IMG/VR virus record: IMGVR_UViG_3300022591_000004 | Coordinates: 31,669-95,668 of that record | Source of the DNA: a virus | Length of the DNA stretch: 64,000 nucleotides | Reading direction: 5' to 3' (one strand) | Shown here: positions 25,491-34,176 of the stretch, in pieces | Numbering within the stretch: the first letter of the stretch is position 1 | How the letters are laid out: every line of letters begins with the position of its first letter | Notes under the pieces: model-generated | What the model was told of the DNA's origin: nothing | Databases searched by the model: none | What the model saw: only the letters and a program-made list of their open reading frames with translations | Position numbers and translations under genes: made by a program

Positions 25491-25611
25491 TTTTCTTACC
25501 TACTTTCTTGGGCAACGTCTTGCCCTGAGGGGTTTCTTTCTGCCATTGTCGTGCCATCTTTGGGTGAGTAGCGTACATCCACCCTTTTTGCGCCTCTGAT
25601 TTAAAAGGCAT
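25459..25611 (-). CDS. Small conserved-looking phage protein (KGWMYATHP motif)
   Basis: A 50-residue gene starting with TAATG coupling to the upstream connector-like gene. It reads PFKSEAQKGWMYATHPKMARQW, then ETPQGKTLPKKV. I recall similar small proteins (S-x-A-Q-x-x-W/F-M-x-A-x-H-P-x-x-A-x-x-W) in many phages; that is memory, not a search. Function is not known. Confidence 0.7.
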   Translation of the reverse strand: MPFKSEAQKGWMYATHPKMARQWQKETPQGKTLPKKVGKKNGRKEDRKKG

Positions 25612-26228
25612 TAAGGCGTTCCTCCATCAATAACTGTTTCTGAAGGGGGAGGCAGCATAATTGTAGGAGAAGGATAAGGAGGGTAAGTGTTTGCTGGTGC
25701 TTCCCAATTGTCAGGTACATTTGAGGCGTAGTCAAGGAATTGAGTGGAGTTGACCATTTCTTCAGGGGCAAGCTGGATACAGTCAACTACTACAAGGGCA
25801 AATCGCTCACCGATAATTCCGCGCTGCTGAACACCATAAGGACGGAAGATTTCGCCCTTCCATAAGATGCGGCCACGGTTTTGGATATCGGGGTTGTTCA
25901 AGACATTAGAGTCAATCTTCTCAATGTCTCGAGAGTTTAAGGTTAGATGAAGAGTATCGGTGTTGTAGAAGCCGCGCTCATCCTGAGGAACTTGACCTTG
26001 AGAAATGACCGCCCGAACGATGGGAAGCTTGTAAGGGCCTTTCCATACGAGACCTTCTGTAGAGCTGCCCGTGTCATAAATAGGGTCTACCGTAGAGTGA
26101 ACGTTGTCGTATACCCACCACAAGGCATGAGTTCCTACTGGGTTCTTGAGGTCCCAGTCAATGCCGTCTTGGATGGCATCAAATTCATAGTCGGCGTCAA
26201 AACGACCGCCAGGAGTATACCCGCGCAT
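25611..26228 (-). CDS. Putative head-tail connector/neck protein
   Basis: A 205-residue protein located between fibre-decoration genes and the tail operon. It reads DADYEFDAIQDGIDWDLKNPVG, HALWWVYDNVHSTVDPIYDTG, then ILWKGEIFRPYGVQQRG and FALVVVDCIQLAPEEMVNS. The acidic, aromatic, beta-rich composition and the position resemble head-closure proteins. The last 25 residues are Pro-rich. No diagnostic family motif is visible. Confidence 0.55.
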   Translation of the reverse strand: MRGYTPGGRFDADYEFDAIQDGIDWDLKNPVGTHALWWVYDNVHSTVDPIYDTGSSTEGLVWKGPYKLPIVRAVISQGQVPQDERGFYNTDTLHLTLNSRDIEKIDSNVLNNPDIQNRGRILWKGEIFRPYGVQQRGIIGERFALVVVDCIQLAPEEMVNSTQFLDYASNVPDNWEAPANTYPPYPSPTIMLPPPSETVIDGGTP

Positions 26229-26269
26229 ATAAGTATTATCTCCTACTTGCAGGTAGTTGTAAGGTCTTT

Positions 26270-27253
26270 CTAACGATTGTAGGCAGGAGGAATGTACCGC
26301 TCCATATATGGCCCATAAATAGGATGGACTTTGGCGTACTTGTAAAACCTATCAATTTTGTCTTTATTACTAGGGTCTTTAACAAAAGTTAAATAAGACT
26401 GCTTAATCTCATCAGCGTATTCCTTTTTAGAAAGCAGTTTGGGGTTGGCCCCACTAAGTCGGTAGCTATCTGATTCAACAACAAAGTTTACATTATTTAA
26501 GTACAGATGTGATATAGGGACTACTTGATTAGGAGAAACTAAAGAAAACCCTGCGTCTAGCAAATTCATGGTTTGAATGAGTTCTTCTTCCCAAAATATA
26601 GTTGTTTCAGGAAGACCTGAGTATTCATAGAAATGCTTATTTGAAAACGCGAACTGAGCACTGAACTTTACTGCAGGCAAAAACAGCTCACCTCTTAAAA
26701 ATGAGGGTTCATGCACCAGGTCTTTATCTTCCCAACTAGGCAAACCACCAGCAAATTTAAAGTCTTTTATAAAAAAACAGTACTTAGCAACACGTGGTCG
26801 GTTGTAGTAATCACGCATCCCTGCGTCATCATGCTCGTAAGAAGGAAGATAAGACGTTAAAATCGTCTTCTCATTTTTAGTTTCCTTAACTGCATCTGTA
26901 AACATATCAACAAGTTTGGTATCCCAGTCCTTATCAAACATTGTGTGAGAGTCTATCTGCAGTATGTAATCCTCGTTATTGTACATAGATAAAGCAGTGT
27001 TTCTACCGAACCCAATGCTAGGTGTGTACTCTCCAACTTTAAAGTGTTTAATCTGTATTTGTGGGTACCTTTTTAACGGTAAAACTTTATTGTTAAAGAA
27101 CTCACTTTCGGATAAACCATTGTTTGCAGGAACCTCCATGAATACAAGACCAATTGAAATGTCCTGCGGGTTACTGGCGTTCTCTATGGCTTCCTGAACG
27201 GTAAAGGGCAACTGATTGTCTAAAAAACTAGGTATAGCAATGTAGATAGACAT
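26270..27253 (-). CDS. Glycosyltransferase, GT60/GlcNAc-transferase-like
   Basis: A 327-residue protein. The opening IYIAIPSFLD, the segment SIGFGRNTALSMYNNEDYILQIDSH near residues 78-102 with its D-x-D/H pair, then FDKDWDTKLVDMF, GLPSWEDK and GLPETTIFWEEELIQTMNLL match polypeptide GlcNAc transferases of the GT60 type, known for modifying hydroxyproline or Thr/Ser in eukaryotes. It is embedded among fibre genes, so a virion protein is the likely acceptor. The substrate is inferred, not shown. Confidence 0.75.
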   Translation of the reverse strand: MSIYIAIPSFLDNQLPFTVQEAIENASNPQDISIGLVFMEVPANNGLSESEFFNNKVLPLKRYPQIQIKHFKVGEYTPSIGFGRNTALSMYNNEDYILQIDSHTMFDKDWDTKLVDMFTDAVKETKNEKTILTSYLPSYEHDDAGMRDYYNRPRVAKYCFFIKDFKFAGGLPSWEDKDLVHEPSFLRGELFLPAVKFSAQFAFSNKHFYEYSGLPETTIFWEEELIQTMNLLDAGFSLVSPNQVVPISHLYLNNVNFVVESDSYRLSGANPKLLSKKEYADEIKQSYLTFVKDPSNKDKIDRFYKYAKVHPIYGPYMERYIPPAYNR

Positions 27254-27450
27254 TACTGCTCAACCTCAACAAAGGTGGGGTTGCTTAAAAATAACGCCGC
27301 TAAACGAGGAGTATTAACTTGAAACTTTTCAATAATGACGCCCTCTACAACAACTCCTAATGTTATGGGAGGAAACTCCACATACTCTGTTGGTGGAGGG
27401 GGTAAAAACTTAGCGGATTTTTTCACGAGTAGTCCTTTATCTTTCTCCAT
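27253..27450 (-). CDS. Small hypothetical protein, proline-rich
   Basis: A 65-residue protein with LPPPPTEYVEFPP and ITLGVVVEGVIIEKFQVNTPRLAALFLSNPTFVEVE, a beta-rich body. It overlaps the glycosyltransferase start by 1 nt and the upstream gene by 28 nt, so it is translated in one message with both. Its position suggests a partner of the glycosyltransferase or a fibre cap. No family known. Confidence 0.5.
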   Translation of the reverse strand: MEKDKGLLVKKSAKFLPPPPTEYVEFPPITLGVVVEGVIIEKFQVNTPRLAALFLSNPTFVEVEQ

Positions 27451-28103
27451 ACTTTTTTATACATGGCTTTTCCTGACCGTGTTTTTGCCGCCAGTAGCGC
27501 TGTTTTTTCAGTGCTTGTCCAGTCTTGGGCATACGTCCAGCTATCACGTTTAATAGGTATTATTTGCGCGTACGGAGTTCCTGCAGGGATTACTCCTTCA
27601 AAACCAGATTTAATAAAAAATGGGATATTTCCCCAAGCGGGGTATACATCAGAGTCCACAATTGCAGACATGGTGGTAAAGGGGAGCTCAAAGCGATTTA
27701 GGGGATGAGTAACCAAACTGCTAAATCCTTTTGGTGTTTTCCATCCCCATTGACTTGGCCAAATTAAATGGTTGTCCTCATGCCCAGCAGGACGAGGAAT
27801 AGTGGTTCCTGTCTGCCCTTTACGCTCACCCACTAAAGGTTCTTTTGATTCCCATTCAAGTTTTAAGTTGCCTTCAGAATCCCGTGAAACAAAAATATCT
27901 TCAGGAGTTACTAGCGCATAACCAGAAATAAGGCCGTCTAAAAATGGAGCACATGTTTTTAGCCCAGGTACTTCTTCCCCGTGAGGGGTCTTGTAATAAC
28001 GTTCTGCACGGGTATACCATTCAGGAATAAGTCCCTTTATTGGTACAGGCCGTTTCCAACTTTTATCCACATTATGACTAGGTATGAACTTTACAAGCTT
28101 CAT
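27423..28103 (-). CDS. Hypothetical protein, possible DUF6065/cupin-like fold
   Basis: A 226-residue protein. It opens with KLVKFIPSHNVDKSWKRPVP, contains GLKTCAPFLDGLISGYAL near residues 46-65, HPLNRFELPFTTMSAIVDSD, and ends near GVIPAGTPYAQIIPIKRDSW. The last motif, a beta-turn with P-x-G-x-P-x-x-Q-I, resembles small beta-barrel (cupin-like) proteins of the DUF6065 type found near glycosyltransferases. The likeness is from memory. It is co-transcribed with the glycosyltransferase. Confidence 0.45.
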   Translation of the reverse strand: MKLVKFIPSHNVDKSWKRPVPIKGLIPEWYTRAERYYKTPHGEEVPGLKTCAPFLDGLISGYALVTPEDIFVSRDSEGNLKLEWESKEPLVGERKGQTGTTIPRPAGHEDNHLIWPSQWGWKTPKGFSSLVTHPLNRFELPFTTMSAIVDSDVYPAWGNIPFFIKSGFEGVIPAGTPYAQIIPIKRDSWTYAQDWTSTEKTALLAAKTRSGKAMYKKVWRKIKDYS

Positions 28104-28119
28104 GTATGCTCCTTATTAT

Positions 28120-29874
28120 TTAACCCGTTACTTGTGCCGTAAAGCTTCCTATAGTGTTTCCTTGGTTTTGCGGTGATTGGACAAGAATAATACCATGCAG
28201 GTTACCCGAAGGGGTAACGGAGGATGTTGTTGCAGAGCCTACTGATGTGGCAAGCGTGTTGTCGCTATACGCGGTTGCCGTAACCGTATTTCCACTTACT
28301 ACGACTTTTAAAGCAGTAGAAATAGCTGTAAGGGCGGACGAAACTACTGTAGTGACCGTTCCTGCTACAGATTGGTACAAGTTAATCGCGTAGGAAGTTA
28401 CTGCCTTTGAATCAGGCGCTGGATTAGCGTAGGCAGTATACGCGTAGTAGTAGTAGCTTGTAAACGCGCTATTGTATACATAGTATGTATAAGGGGAATA
28501 GTACGAGTACGTGTAGTAATAGTGAGGGGGAGTGTATCCTACGCCATGTATCCAAGCTGTACCGTTGTACGGTCCAGATGTTCCTGCTGGGTGATACGAT
28601 GAGCCTGTTCCTGTAGCCGAGTAAGAGTAGGTATATGCGTAAGTGTATGTATCGTTTTCTACGCTAACAGCGGCCCACCAGTTGTTGGTGTCCTGAACCA
28701 TAAAAGCAATACCAGTACCTAAAGAAGCATTTAGTGAGGTTACTGTAACAAGGGGGCTTTGTAGGTCAACAGCCGCTATGGATGCGCTTGTTGAGCTAAC
28801 AGTATCGTCTGATTCCGCTAATCCACTTTTAGCGTACCAAACTCCTTTAATGGCTTGCCATAAAGTTCCCGATGTAGTTGTGCCCAAAGAACCAGAAGTA
28901 GTGCGATTAAAATCGTCCGTAACAATAGGAATAGGCGCCACCGAGTTAGATGCGGAAGAAGGCAAAGAAGAACCATTTGCATTAACAACAGTAACAGTAA
29001 ACGTGTAAAAAATACTGGGCAAAAAGTTTCCAGTAACTGTGAGTGGGCTAGAGGAGCCCGATACAGTAAGGGGAATACTAGGAGAGCTTGTTACCGTGTA
29101 AGAGGTTATTGACGAACCTCCAGTAGCCCCTGGTGTAAAAGGAATAGAAACTGTCGTAGAGTTTGTAACAGATACAGTGCCAATAACTGGGGCATCAGGA
29201 ACTGTTTTTATTGTTACAGAGGATGATGCGGAAGAGGCGTTTGATATTCCGTTGTCGTTTGTAGCCGTTACTGTAAAGGTATAAGAAGTATTTGAGTTTA
29301 GCCCTGTAACCGTAACAGGGGAGTTTCCCGTTGCAGTAACGCCGCCAGGACTAGATGTTACCGTGTACTGTGTTATTGCTTTTCCACCAGAAGCAGGAGA
29401 GGTAAAAGAAACTGTAGCCCGTCCATTATTAAATCCAGAGCCTGAGTTTACTGCGATAGCAGAGGTTATTGTTGGAGAGTCAGGCACAGATGTAGGGGTT
29501 ACAGATGTAGTTGTAAAAGGCGATGATGAGCCTGCTCCACTTGTACCCCGAACGGAAAATGTGTAGGAAGTACCTGGAGTAAGTCCAGTAGCGATAAGTG
29601 GGTTTTGCGAACTACTTGATGTAACACTGTCTGGGGTAGAGGTAGCCGTAAGCCCTGTAGCTGTTCCTCCAGTAGAAGCAACAGTAATCGGGATAGATAC
29701 TGCCGCGCTATTAAAAGGTCTATTTGTACCAATATCCGTAGGAGTTCCTACCGATAATAAATCAGGAACATCAGGTATCTTTACTGAAGGACGACTTATC
29801 TGGCCCTTTTGATACTGCTTATCTGAAGACGTTCTAGCAGAGGCAGACTCTTCGCTGACGTGTCTAGGACCCAT
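28120..29874 (-). CDS. Fibronectin type III repeat structural protein with Tyr-rich segment
   Basis: A 584-residue protein. Three FN3 domains lie near residues 40-310, each with the P-D-x-P-x-I/S opening and an S-Y-T-F-T/S-V-x-A/T/R strand. The C-terminal 260 residues form a different beta domain (DDFNRTTSGSLG, ATSVGSATTSS, FTAQVTG) that resembles a laminin-G-like or concanavalin sandwich. It contains a long tyrosine-rich insertion near residues 405-480. FN3 domains on phage tail or head proteins usually bind cell-surface carbohydrates. Confidence 0.75.
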   Translation of the reverse strand: MGPRHVSEESASARTSSDKQYQKGQISRPSVKIPDVPDLLSVGTPTDIGTNRPFNSAAVSIPITVASTGGTATGLTATSTPDSVTSSSSQNPLIATGLTPGTSYTFSVRGTSGAGSSSPFTTTSVTPTSVPDSPTITSAIAVNSGSGFNNGRATVSFTSPASGGKAITQYTVTSSPGGVTATGNSPVTVTGLNSNTSYTFTVTATNDNGISNASSASSSVTIKTVPDAPVIGTVSVTNSTTVSIPFTPGATGGSSITSYTVTSSPSIPLTVSGSSSPLTVTGNFLPSIFYTFTVTVVNANGSSLPSSASNSVAPIPIVTDDFNRTTSGSLGTTTSGTLWQAIKGVWYAKSGLAESDDTVSSTSASIAAVDLQSPLVTVTSLNASLGTGIAFMVQDTNNWWAAVSVENDTYTYAYTYSYSATGTGSSYHPAGTSGPYNGTAWIHGVGYTPPHYYYTYSYYSPYTYYVYNSAFTSYYYYAYTAYANPAPDSKAVTSYAINLYQSVAGTVTTVVSSALTAISTALKVVVSGNTVTATAYSDNTLATSVGSATTSSVTPSGNLHGIILVQSPQNQGNTIGSFTAQVTG

Positions 29875-29883
29875 GTGAACCCC

Positions 29884-30225
29884 TTAAGCGCTGATGTCGC
29901 CGTATAGTACCCAAGCATCTGTAGAGACTTGAATAAGCTCTGCTCGAGAGTATTGGGCGCGAGTTTTTAATCCAGGTGTTCCGTTGATAGTAACTCCAGA
30001 AGCACCAGCAAAAGTTACTTGTCCAGCACCGTACTGAATAACAGATACTTTGCTACCGACAGGGATTCCTGCCACAGAGTACAAGGGAACGGTAATAGTG
30101 TTTGAGCTGCTGCTCGTCGCCAAGATAACCTTAGAAGCATCTGTTGACGCTAAGGTGTATGAGGAAGATTGCGAGTTAATCGCGCTTGGTTGCCCGATGA
30201 GTCCGCTAACGTTGGAGACAGACAT
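29884..30225 (-). CDS. Small fibre-type structural protein
   Basis: A 113-residue protein. SSYTLASTDASKVILATSSSSNTITVPLYSVAGIPVGSKVSVIQYGAGQVTFAGASGVTING is a regular beta-strand pattern that resembles the C-terminal modules of the collagen-like fibre at 33 kb (VLGSDYTVTFTAACTVTLP). It probably forms a virion surface knob. Adjacent by 1 nt overlap to another beta protein. Confidence 0.55.
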   Translation of the reverse strand: MSVSNVSGLIGQPSAINSQSSSYTLASTDASKVILATSSSSNTITVPLYSVAGIPVGSKVSVIQYGAGQVTFAGASGVTINGTPGLKTRAQYSRAELIQVSTDAWVLYGDISA

Positions 30226-30560
30226 TAAGAGAGCTCACTTCCAAAGGCGCTAAATGACATGGTTGCACTAGAGCCGTATACCTGAATTTTATCGCCAGAA
30301 GCTAGAGTCAAACCAAGAGTCAGAACTGTAGAGTCAGAACCAGCAACAGTTGCGCCGTAGATAATCCAGTGTTTAGCGGCAGTAGAGCTGTCTGCTGACG
30401 GACGGACGGCAATGCGGTAGGTAGCTGGGGTTGAAGCTTGGTTACAGATGGTGACTGTAGAAACAATCGCCTGAGCACCTGCGGTGTAAAGGGTGCCTTC
30501 TGTAGTTGCCCCAAGGGTAGCTGTTGCTACTTGACCCAAGACCTTATATGTGGTTGCCAT
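30225..30560 (-). CDS. Small beta-rich structural protein
   Basis: A 111-residue protein: YKVLGQVATATLGATTEGTLYTAG, then STVTICNQASTPATYRIAVRP, then TLASGDKIQVYGSSATMSFSAFG. The strand pattern is like head-fibre or decoration proteins of phages. It lies 1 nt from the preceding gene of the pair. Function is inferred from pattern and place only. Confidence 0.55.
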   Translation of the reverse strand: MATTYKVLGQVATATLGATTEGTLYTAGAQAIVSTVTICNQASTPATYRIAVRPSADSSTAAKHWIIYGATVAGSDSTVLTLGLTLASGDKIQVYGSSATMSFSAFGSELS

Positions 30561-30616
30561 TGATACTCCTTAAATGCGGTAGTTAATTATCTCCATATGG
30601 CGCCTTTTTTGTGCGC

Positions 30617-31180
30617 TTAACTAATCTTGCTGAGGTTGTTTTCTACCGCTGTCTTATACATAGGGGCAAGGTCTTTTTCTAAAAGGTCATTAAAGAGCTG
30701 GATAGACTCGTCCTTGCGCCCAACCCACCATGCGGCAACGGCCTTTTGAAAAGTCAAAACGTACGGGTCTATATACCCTAAGGTGAGGGGTAGAAGGCCA
30801 AGCTCTTGGGTGGAAAAGTACAGGCCAACCTCAGCTGCTGTGTAGGACTCTTGCCACTTTTTATTGCGCTCATAGTATTGCGCCAACACAAACCATGCCT
30901 CTGGACGATTAGGTAGGTAAGCAATTGCTTTGTCTATTAAGTTCTTTACTGTATTGGTGCGATTTTTTTGGCGCTCAAAGCAGTTAGAGGATTCTAATAG
31001 TGCTGCGTAGACAAGCTCTGGGGTTGAATAGTATCCGTACTCAGCAGTGCGTAGGTAAAACGAGACGGCGCTCGCAGTCTGCCCAATCTTTTCGTACTCA
31101 ACTGCAGTCATAAAGCTAAGAGCAGGATTAAATGGGTCGTTGGAAATGTCGACAATTAGTTTGTTAATAGCCTCATACAT
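30617..31180 (-). CDS. TPR-repeat protein
   Basis: A 187-residue helical protein with tetratricopeptide-like repeats: NPALSFMTAVEYEKIGQTASAVSFYLRTAEYG, then NRPEAWFVLAQYYERNKKWQESYTAAEVGL, with KAVAAWWVGRKDESIQLFNDLL at the end. These are protein-binding superhelices. ATG 31180 is preferred because GGAGG lies 7 nt upstream; an ATG 24 nt earlier is possible. It overlaps the beta-propeller gene by 8 nt, so it may be a scaffold for glycan-modifying proteins; TPRs are common in O-GlcNAc-type systems. Confidence 0.65.
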   Translation of the reverse strand: MYEAINKLIVDISNDPFNPALSFMTAVEYEKIGQTASAVSFYLRTAEYGYYSTPELVYAALLESSNCFERQKNRTNTVKNLIDKAIAYLPNRPEAWFVLAQYYERNKKWQESYTAAEVGLYFSTQELGLLPLTLGYIDPYVLTFQKAVAAWWVGRKDESIQLFNDLLEKDLAPMYKTAVENNLSKIS

Positions 31181-32171
31181 TGAGTGCCTCCTCGATGAGT
31201 TCATCTACCACTGTAGCTGGCACTTCTAGTACAAAGGCAGCGTTATCAACAAAACCAAAACTAATAATAAGAGAACTGTCATGTACTGCTGCTCCTGCCG
31301 CGAATTCAATTTGACCATCTAAGAATGACCATGACTGTGGGGATACTCCAATTAGGTTAAGCTCAGAATCCCACACACATAAACGATGGCGGTAAGTGCC
31401 ATTTTTTTGCCCCAAGTAATTCTTAAAGAGAACTACCTCATGGGTAATAGCAATATAGTTATCGCCCCACTTGACGAGCTGGCTACCGCCACGTTGGTCA
31501 GCGTTGACTACTTTACCTGGTGTTACCTGTACCTGAGTGCACTTCTCTTCATTAGGGTAAGCCTGAACAACCTCAGTAGGAGAAGTCCACTTGATGTACT
31601 GGTATTCTTTATCAAGAATAGGCATCCAGTTTTTTTCGCAGTAAGACTCTGGATTAACAGGGGCAGGTATGCGAGTGCGCGAAATCTCTTTCGCTGTCCA
31701 TGCATCCTTATCAATCTCTAGCTCAGAAAGCTCCATACGCCCCTGACCATTAGTGGTGGTGTCTCGGCGCACACCAGTTCCGTAATACCTGCCGTCCCAT
31801 TTTACGAGTCGAGCATCTTCTAGACCAACAAATGTCCAGATAGGTTGAACGTCTAACAGGGTAGTGTCGATAAGGGTGTAGTTAATGACGTTGTAGTCTT
31901 TATCCAAACGGCAGAAATAGTTCGCTGTTACTAAGCGTTGGTCTTCTTCTGGATGCAGATAAGAAAGCGGGCCCCAGATGCTAGGAAAGCGCTGGTCGTT
32001 CTCAGCGTGATAAAGGGTGTAGTTGATATGGCGCAAGATACAAAGGATGTCCCCATCATCGTCTATAAAGATAGATGGGTTCATCAGCCCTGTACCCTGA
32101 GTAACCTCAGCGGGGATAATAAGCGGCTTTAATCTACCGCCAGCCTGTACCGATTTTTGCACCAAGTTCAT
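31173..32171 (-). CDS. Beta-propeller glycosidase/phosphorylase-like protein
   Basis: A 332-residue protein. MNPSIFIDDDGDILCILRHINY, then IWTFVGLEDARLVKWDGRYYGTGVRRD near residues 118-144, then CEKNWMPILDKEYQYIKWTSP and RGGSQLVKWGDNYIAITHEV resemble five-bladed propeller folds of GH130/GH43-like enzymes, with GLEDARL a typical substrate-site motif. Such phage proteins may trim or transfer sugars. The gene is between a TPR and a glycosyltransferase gene. Catalytic identity is uncertain. Confidence 0.6.
   Translation of the reverse strand: MNLVQKSVQAGGRLKPLIIPAEVTQGTGLMNPSIFIDDDGDILCILRHINYTLYHAENDQRFPSIWGPLSYLHPEEDQRLVTANYFCRLDKDYNVINYTLIDTTLLDVQPIWTFVGLEDARLVKWDGRYYGTGVRRDTTTNGQGRMELSELEIDKDAWTAKEISRTRIPAPVNPESYCEKNWMPILDKEYQYIKWTSPTEVVQAYPNEEKCTQVQVTPGKVVNADQRGGSQLVKWGDNYIAITHEVVLFKNYLGQKNGTYRHRLCVWDSELNLIGVSPQSWSFLDGQIEFAAGAAVHDSSLIISFGFVDNAAFVLEVPATVVDELIEEALNV
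32116..32133. repeat. 18-bp direct repeat, copy 1
   Basis: ATAATAAGCGGCTTTAAT, identical to the copy at 34189-34206. Here it lies inside the N-terminal coding part of the propeller gene. Confidence 0.7.
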
Positions 32172-32187
32172 GGATTAAGTGTAGCGT

Positions 32188-32883
32188 TTATTCCTCAGTA
32201 CGTGTGTTCCACCACATCGTGTAGTAGTCATAATCAAAGTTAAAGCGCTTCATATGCTGAGCGATAGCCCCAGTATGGGCGTGGACAGGAACTCCAACAG
32301 CTTTTAATTTACGAAAAAAGACAATATCTTCGCTGACATATCGGCCCTCAAGACCCTCTTGCTCAGCAAACATTGATTGCTTGGGGTACGCCTCACGAAG
32401 CTTAGGGACGATAGATTTGTGCATAAGCACCAGTCCCATACCAGCGCAATCTACCTTGATAACTTGGTTTTCAGGAAGGGGATGAACATGCTGGATAGTG
32501 AACTCATCCACGTCATTAAAGATGACAGGCATTGGATTAGCTAGGGCTCCTTCATCGCTCTTAGAGATAAAGTAGATTCCACTAATCACAGGGCGCAAAA
32601 CTTTATGGGCTTCAGCCCAAAGAGTTTTGAGGATGTCAATAGTCAAGACGACATCGCTATCTACCCAAAGTAACCAATCGGTCTGTAGGCTATCTGCCCA
32701 GCCATCAAAGACTACCTGGCGTTGGCGACCAATCTGGTTACCTGCACAACGAGCAAAATTCTTAATATTAATTCCTGCCGCCTGAGCGTCAAGAATCGTA
32801 TAAACAAGGCCTTGAGTAAATTTGCCGTCCGTCATTCCCCCATCACACCAAGCGATGGTCAGAGTGTCCTTATTAGATGCCAT
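32188..32883 (-). CDS. Glycosyltransferase, GT-A fold
   Basis: A 231-residue protein. The D-x-D-type motif is in WLLWVDSDVVL near residues 70-80; GNQIGRQRQVVFDGWADSL precedes it and VDCAGMGLVLMHKSIV follows near residue 145. RYVSEDIVFFRKLKAVGV has the E-D motif of GT-A enzymes. It probably adds a sugar to a virion protein or host glycan. Its start is within a 10-bp inverted repeat at 32882-32917. It is transcribed ahead of the propeller gene. Confidence 0.75.
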   Translation of the reverse strand: MASNKDTLTIAWCDGGMTDGKFTQGLVYTILDAQAAGINIKNFARCAGNQIGRQRQVVFDGWADSLQTDWLLWVDSDVVLTIDILKTLWAEAHKVLRPVISGIYFISKSDEGALANPMPVIFNDVDEFTIQHVHPLPENQVIKVDCAGMGLVLMHKSIVPKLREAYPKQSMFAEQEGLEGRYVSEDIVFFRKLKAVGVPVHAHTGAIAQHMKRFNFDYDYYTMWWNTRTEE

Positions 32884-32917
32884 ATAGTAAAGTCCTTTGT
32901 TAAGGCGTTTACTATAT
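32882..32917 (-). promoter_or_regulatory. Inverted repeat spanning the glycosyltransferase start
   Basis: ATATAGTAAA and TTTACTATAT form a perfect 10-bp stem with a 16-nt loop. The mRNA stem includes the first two bases of the ATG (32881-32883). The AAAGGA Shine-Dalgarno lies in the loop. It may control translation, or be an operator: the TATAGT half also looks like a -10 box. Confidence 0.6.
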
Positions 32918-32926
32918 CAGAATACG

Positions 32927-34141
32927 TTAGTTAGACTGGACAATCTGCCAGCTAGTACCGTCAGAGATAAGCTTGCACCATTTACCTGCTGTTGCAGAGA
33001 GGATGGCCGTAGTTGCAGAGCCTCCAGCAAGTGGAACGACGTTACTAGATGCGCTAATTATTGCAGCGGCTGCAGTATTTCTAAAGTTTAGCTCTCGTCC
33101 AGAATAGCTTGATGCTGTCGGTAGTGTTACTGTACATGCAGCTGTAAAAGTAACTGTGTAGTCCGAGCCTAGTACAGTGTACGTTGATGTGGATACGGAT
33201 TTGTAGTTTACCCACAAAGAACCCCACATCTTTATGTATGTACCTGTTGCTGCAGCGTTTCCCGTGTTTGCTGCACTTCCAAGAGAAATTGTAGTAAGGT
33301 TTGCAGTTGCACTAGAACCAATATTAATTGTTTTACCCGAATTAGTTCTGGTGCCAATATTTATAGTCCCGTTAAAAGTGGTAGCGGTTGCAACGTTAAT
33401 GGTGGCAGGCAGAGTTTGTGCAATGGTGTATAAATTGGCTGTGCCACCTGCAGTTATGGCCTGCCAACTATCGCTATACGCACCATTAAACTGCGGGGCT
33501 GTGCCATACACTAAAGGGCCGCTTCCAGTTGAAGACTGTGAGTTAAAAGTAGTAATCCAAGAATTTTGCGTATTTTGTGAATTATCAATACACGTTGCTG
33601 TTATTAAAGACGCCAAAGCAGAGCTCGGTGGGTTTCCTGCTCCACCTTGAAACTGTGGGTTGGAGGTAAAGCCAGCAAGTTGCGTTGTTTGGTCTGATAA
33701 CAATACGTTGTATACGTTACCTGCGCTATTGTTCCAAAAAGTAAATGATTGACCTTTTTGCATAGTAGTTGCGTCAGGTAGGTAGTATGTTAAACCAGTT
33801 CCAGCCCCAGTTCCAGTTACTTCTTGCCAGTTTGTACTTGAACTAGTCAGTGTTACTGTTGAGATATTATCTGCGTTAGTTATGGTAACCGCCGTGGATG
33901 AGCCTCCACCACCACCGCTACCTGATGCACCTTGAACTCCTTGGATACCTTGAATTCCTTGAGTACCAGTTCCTGCTGGGCCTTGTGTGCCTGTGGCTCC
34001 TTGAGAGCCAGTAGTTCCTTGAGCACCAGTGGCAGTGCCAACAGATTGCCAGACAGTGCCTGTCCATACCCACGTACGACCACTGTAGGTATACGTGGTG
34101 ACGTTAGGGGTTAATCCTGTGGTTGGGAAGCTAATTGCCAT
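32927..34141 (-). CDS. Collagen-like tail fibre protein
   Basis: A 404-residue protein. The N-terminal part (FPTTGLTPNVTTYTYSGRTWVWTGTVW) is a fibre-tip module. GTTGSQGATGTQGPAG and GIQGIQGVQGASGSG form a collagen-like Gly-x-y stretch at residues 43-77. The rest is a Ser/Thr-rich beta domain ending in TAGKWCKLISDGTSWQIVQ. Such proteins form trimeric fibres. This is one of four collagen-like genes in the window. Confidence 0.75.
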   Translation of the reverse strand: MAISFPTTGLTPNVTTYTYSGRTWVWTGTVWQSVGTATGAQGTTGSQGATGTQGPAGTGTQGIQGIQGVQGASGSGGGGGSSTAVTITNADNISTVTLTSSSTNWQEVTGTGAGTGLTYYLPDATTMQKGQSFTFWNNSAGNVYNVLLSDQTTQLAGFTSNPQFQGGAGNPPSSALASLITATCIDNSQNTQNSWITTFNSQSSTGSGPLVYGTAPQFNGAYSDSWQAITAGGTANLYTIAQTLPATINVATATTFNGTINIGTRTNSGKTINIGSSATANLTTISLGSAANTGNAAATGTYIKMWGSLWVNYKSVSTSTYTVLGSDYTVTFTAACTVTLPTASSYSGRELNFRNTAAAAIISASSNVVPLAGGSATTAILSATAGKWCKLISDGTSWQIVQSN

Positions 34142-34176
34142 AGGTCTATTCTCTCACTATTCTTACTTTTGAGGTG

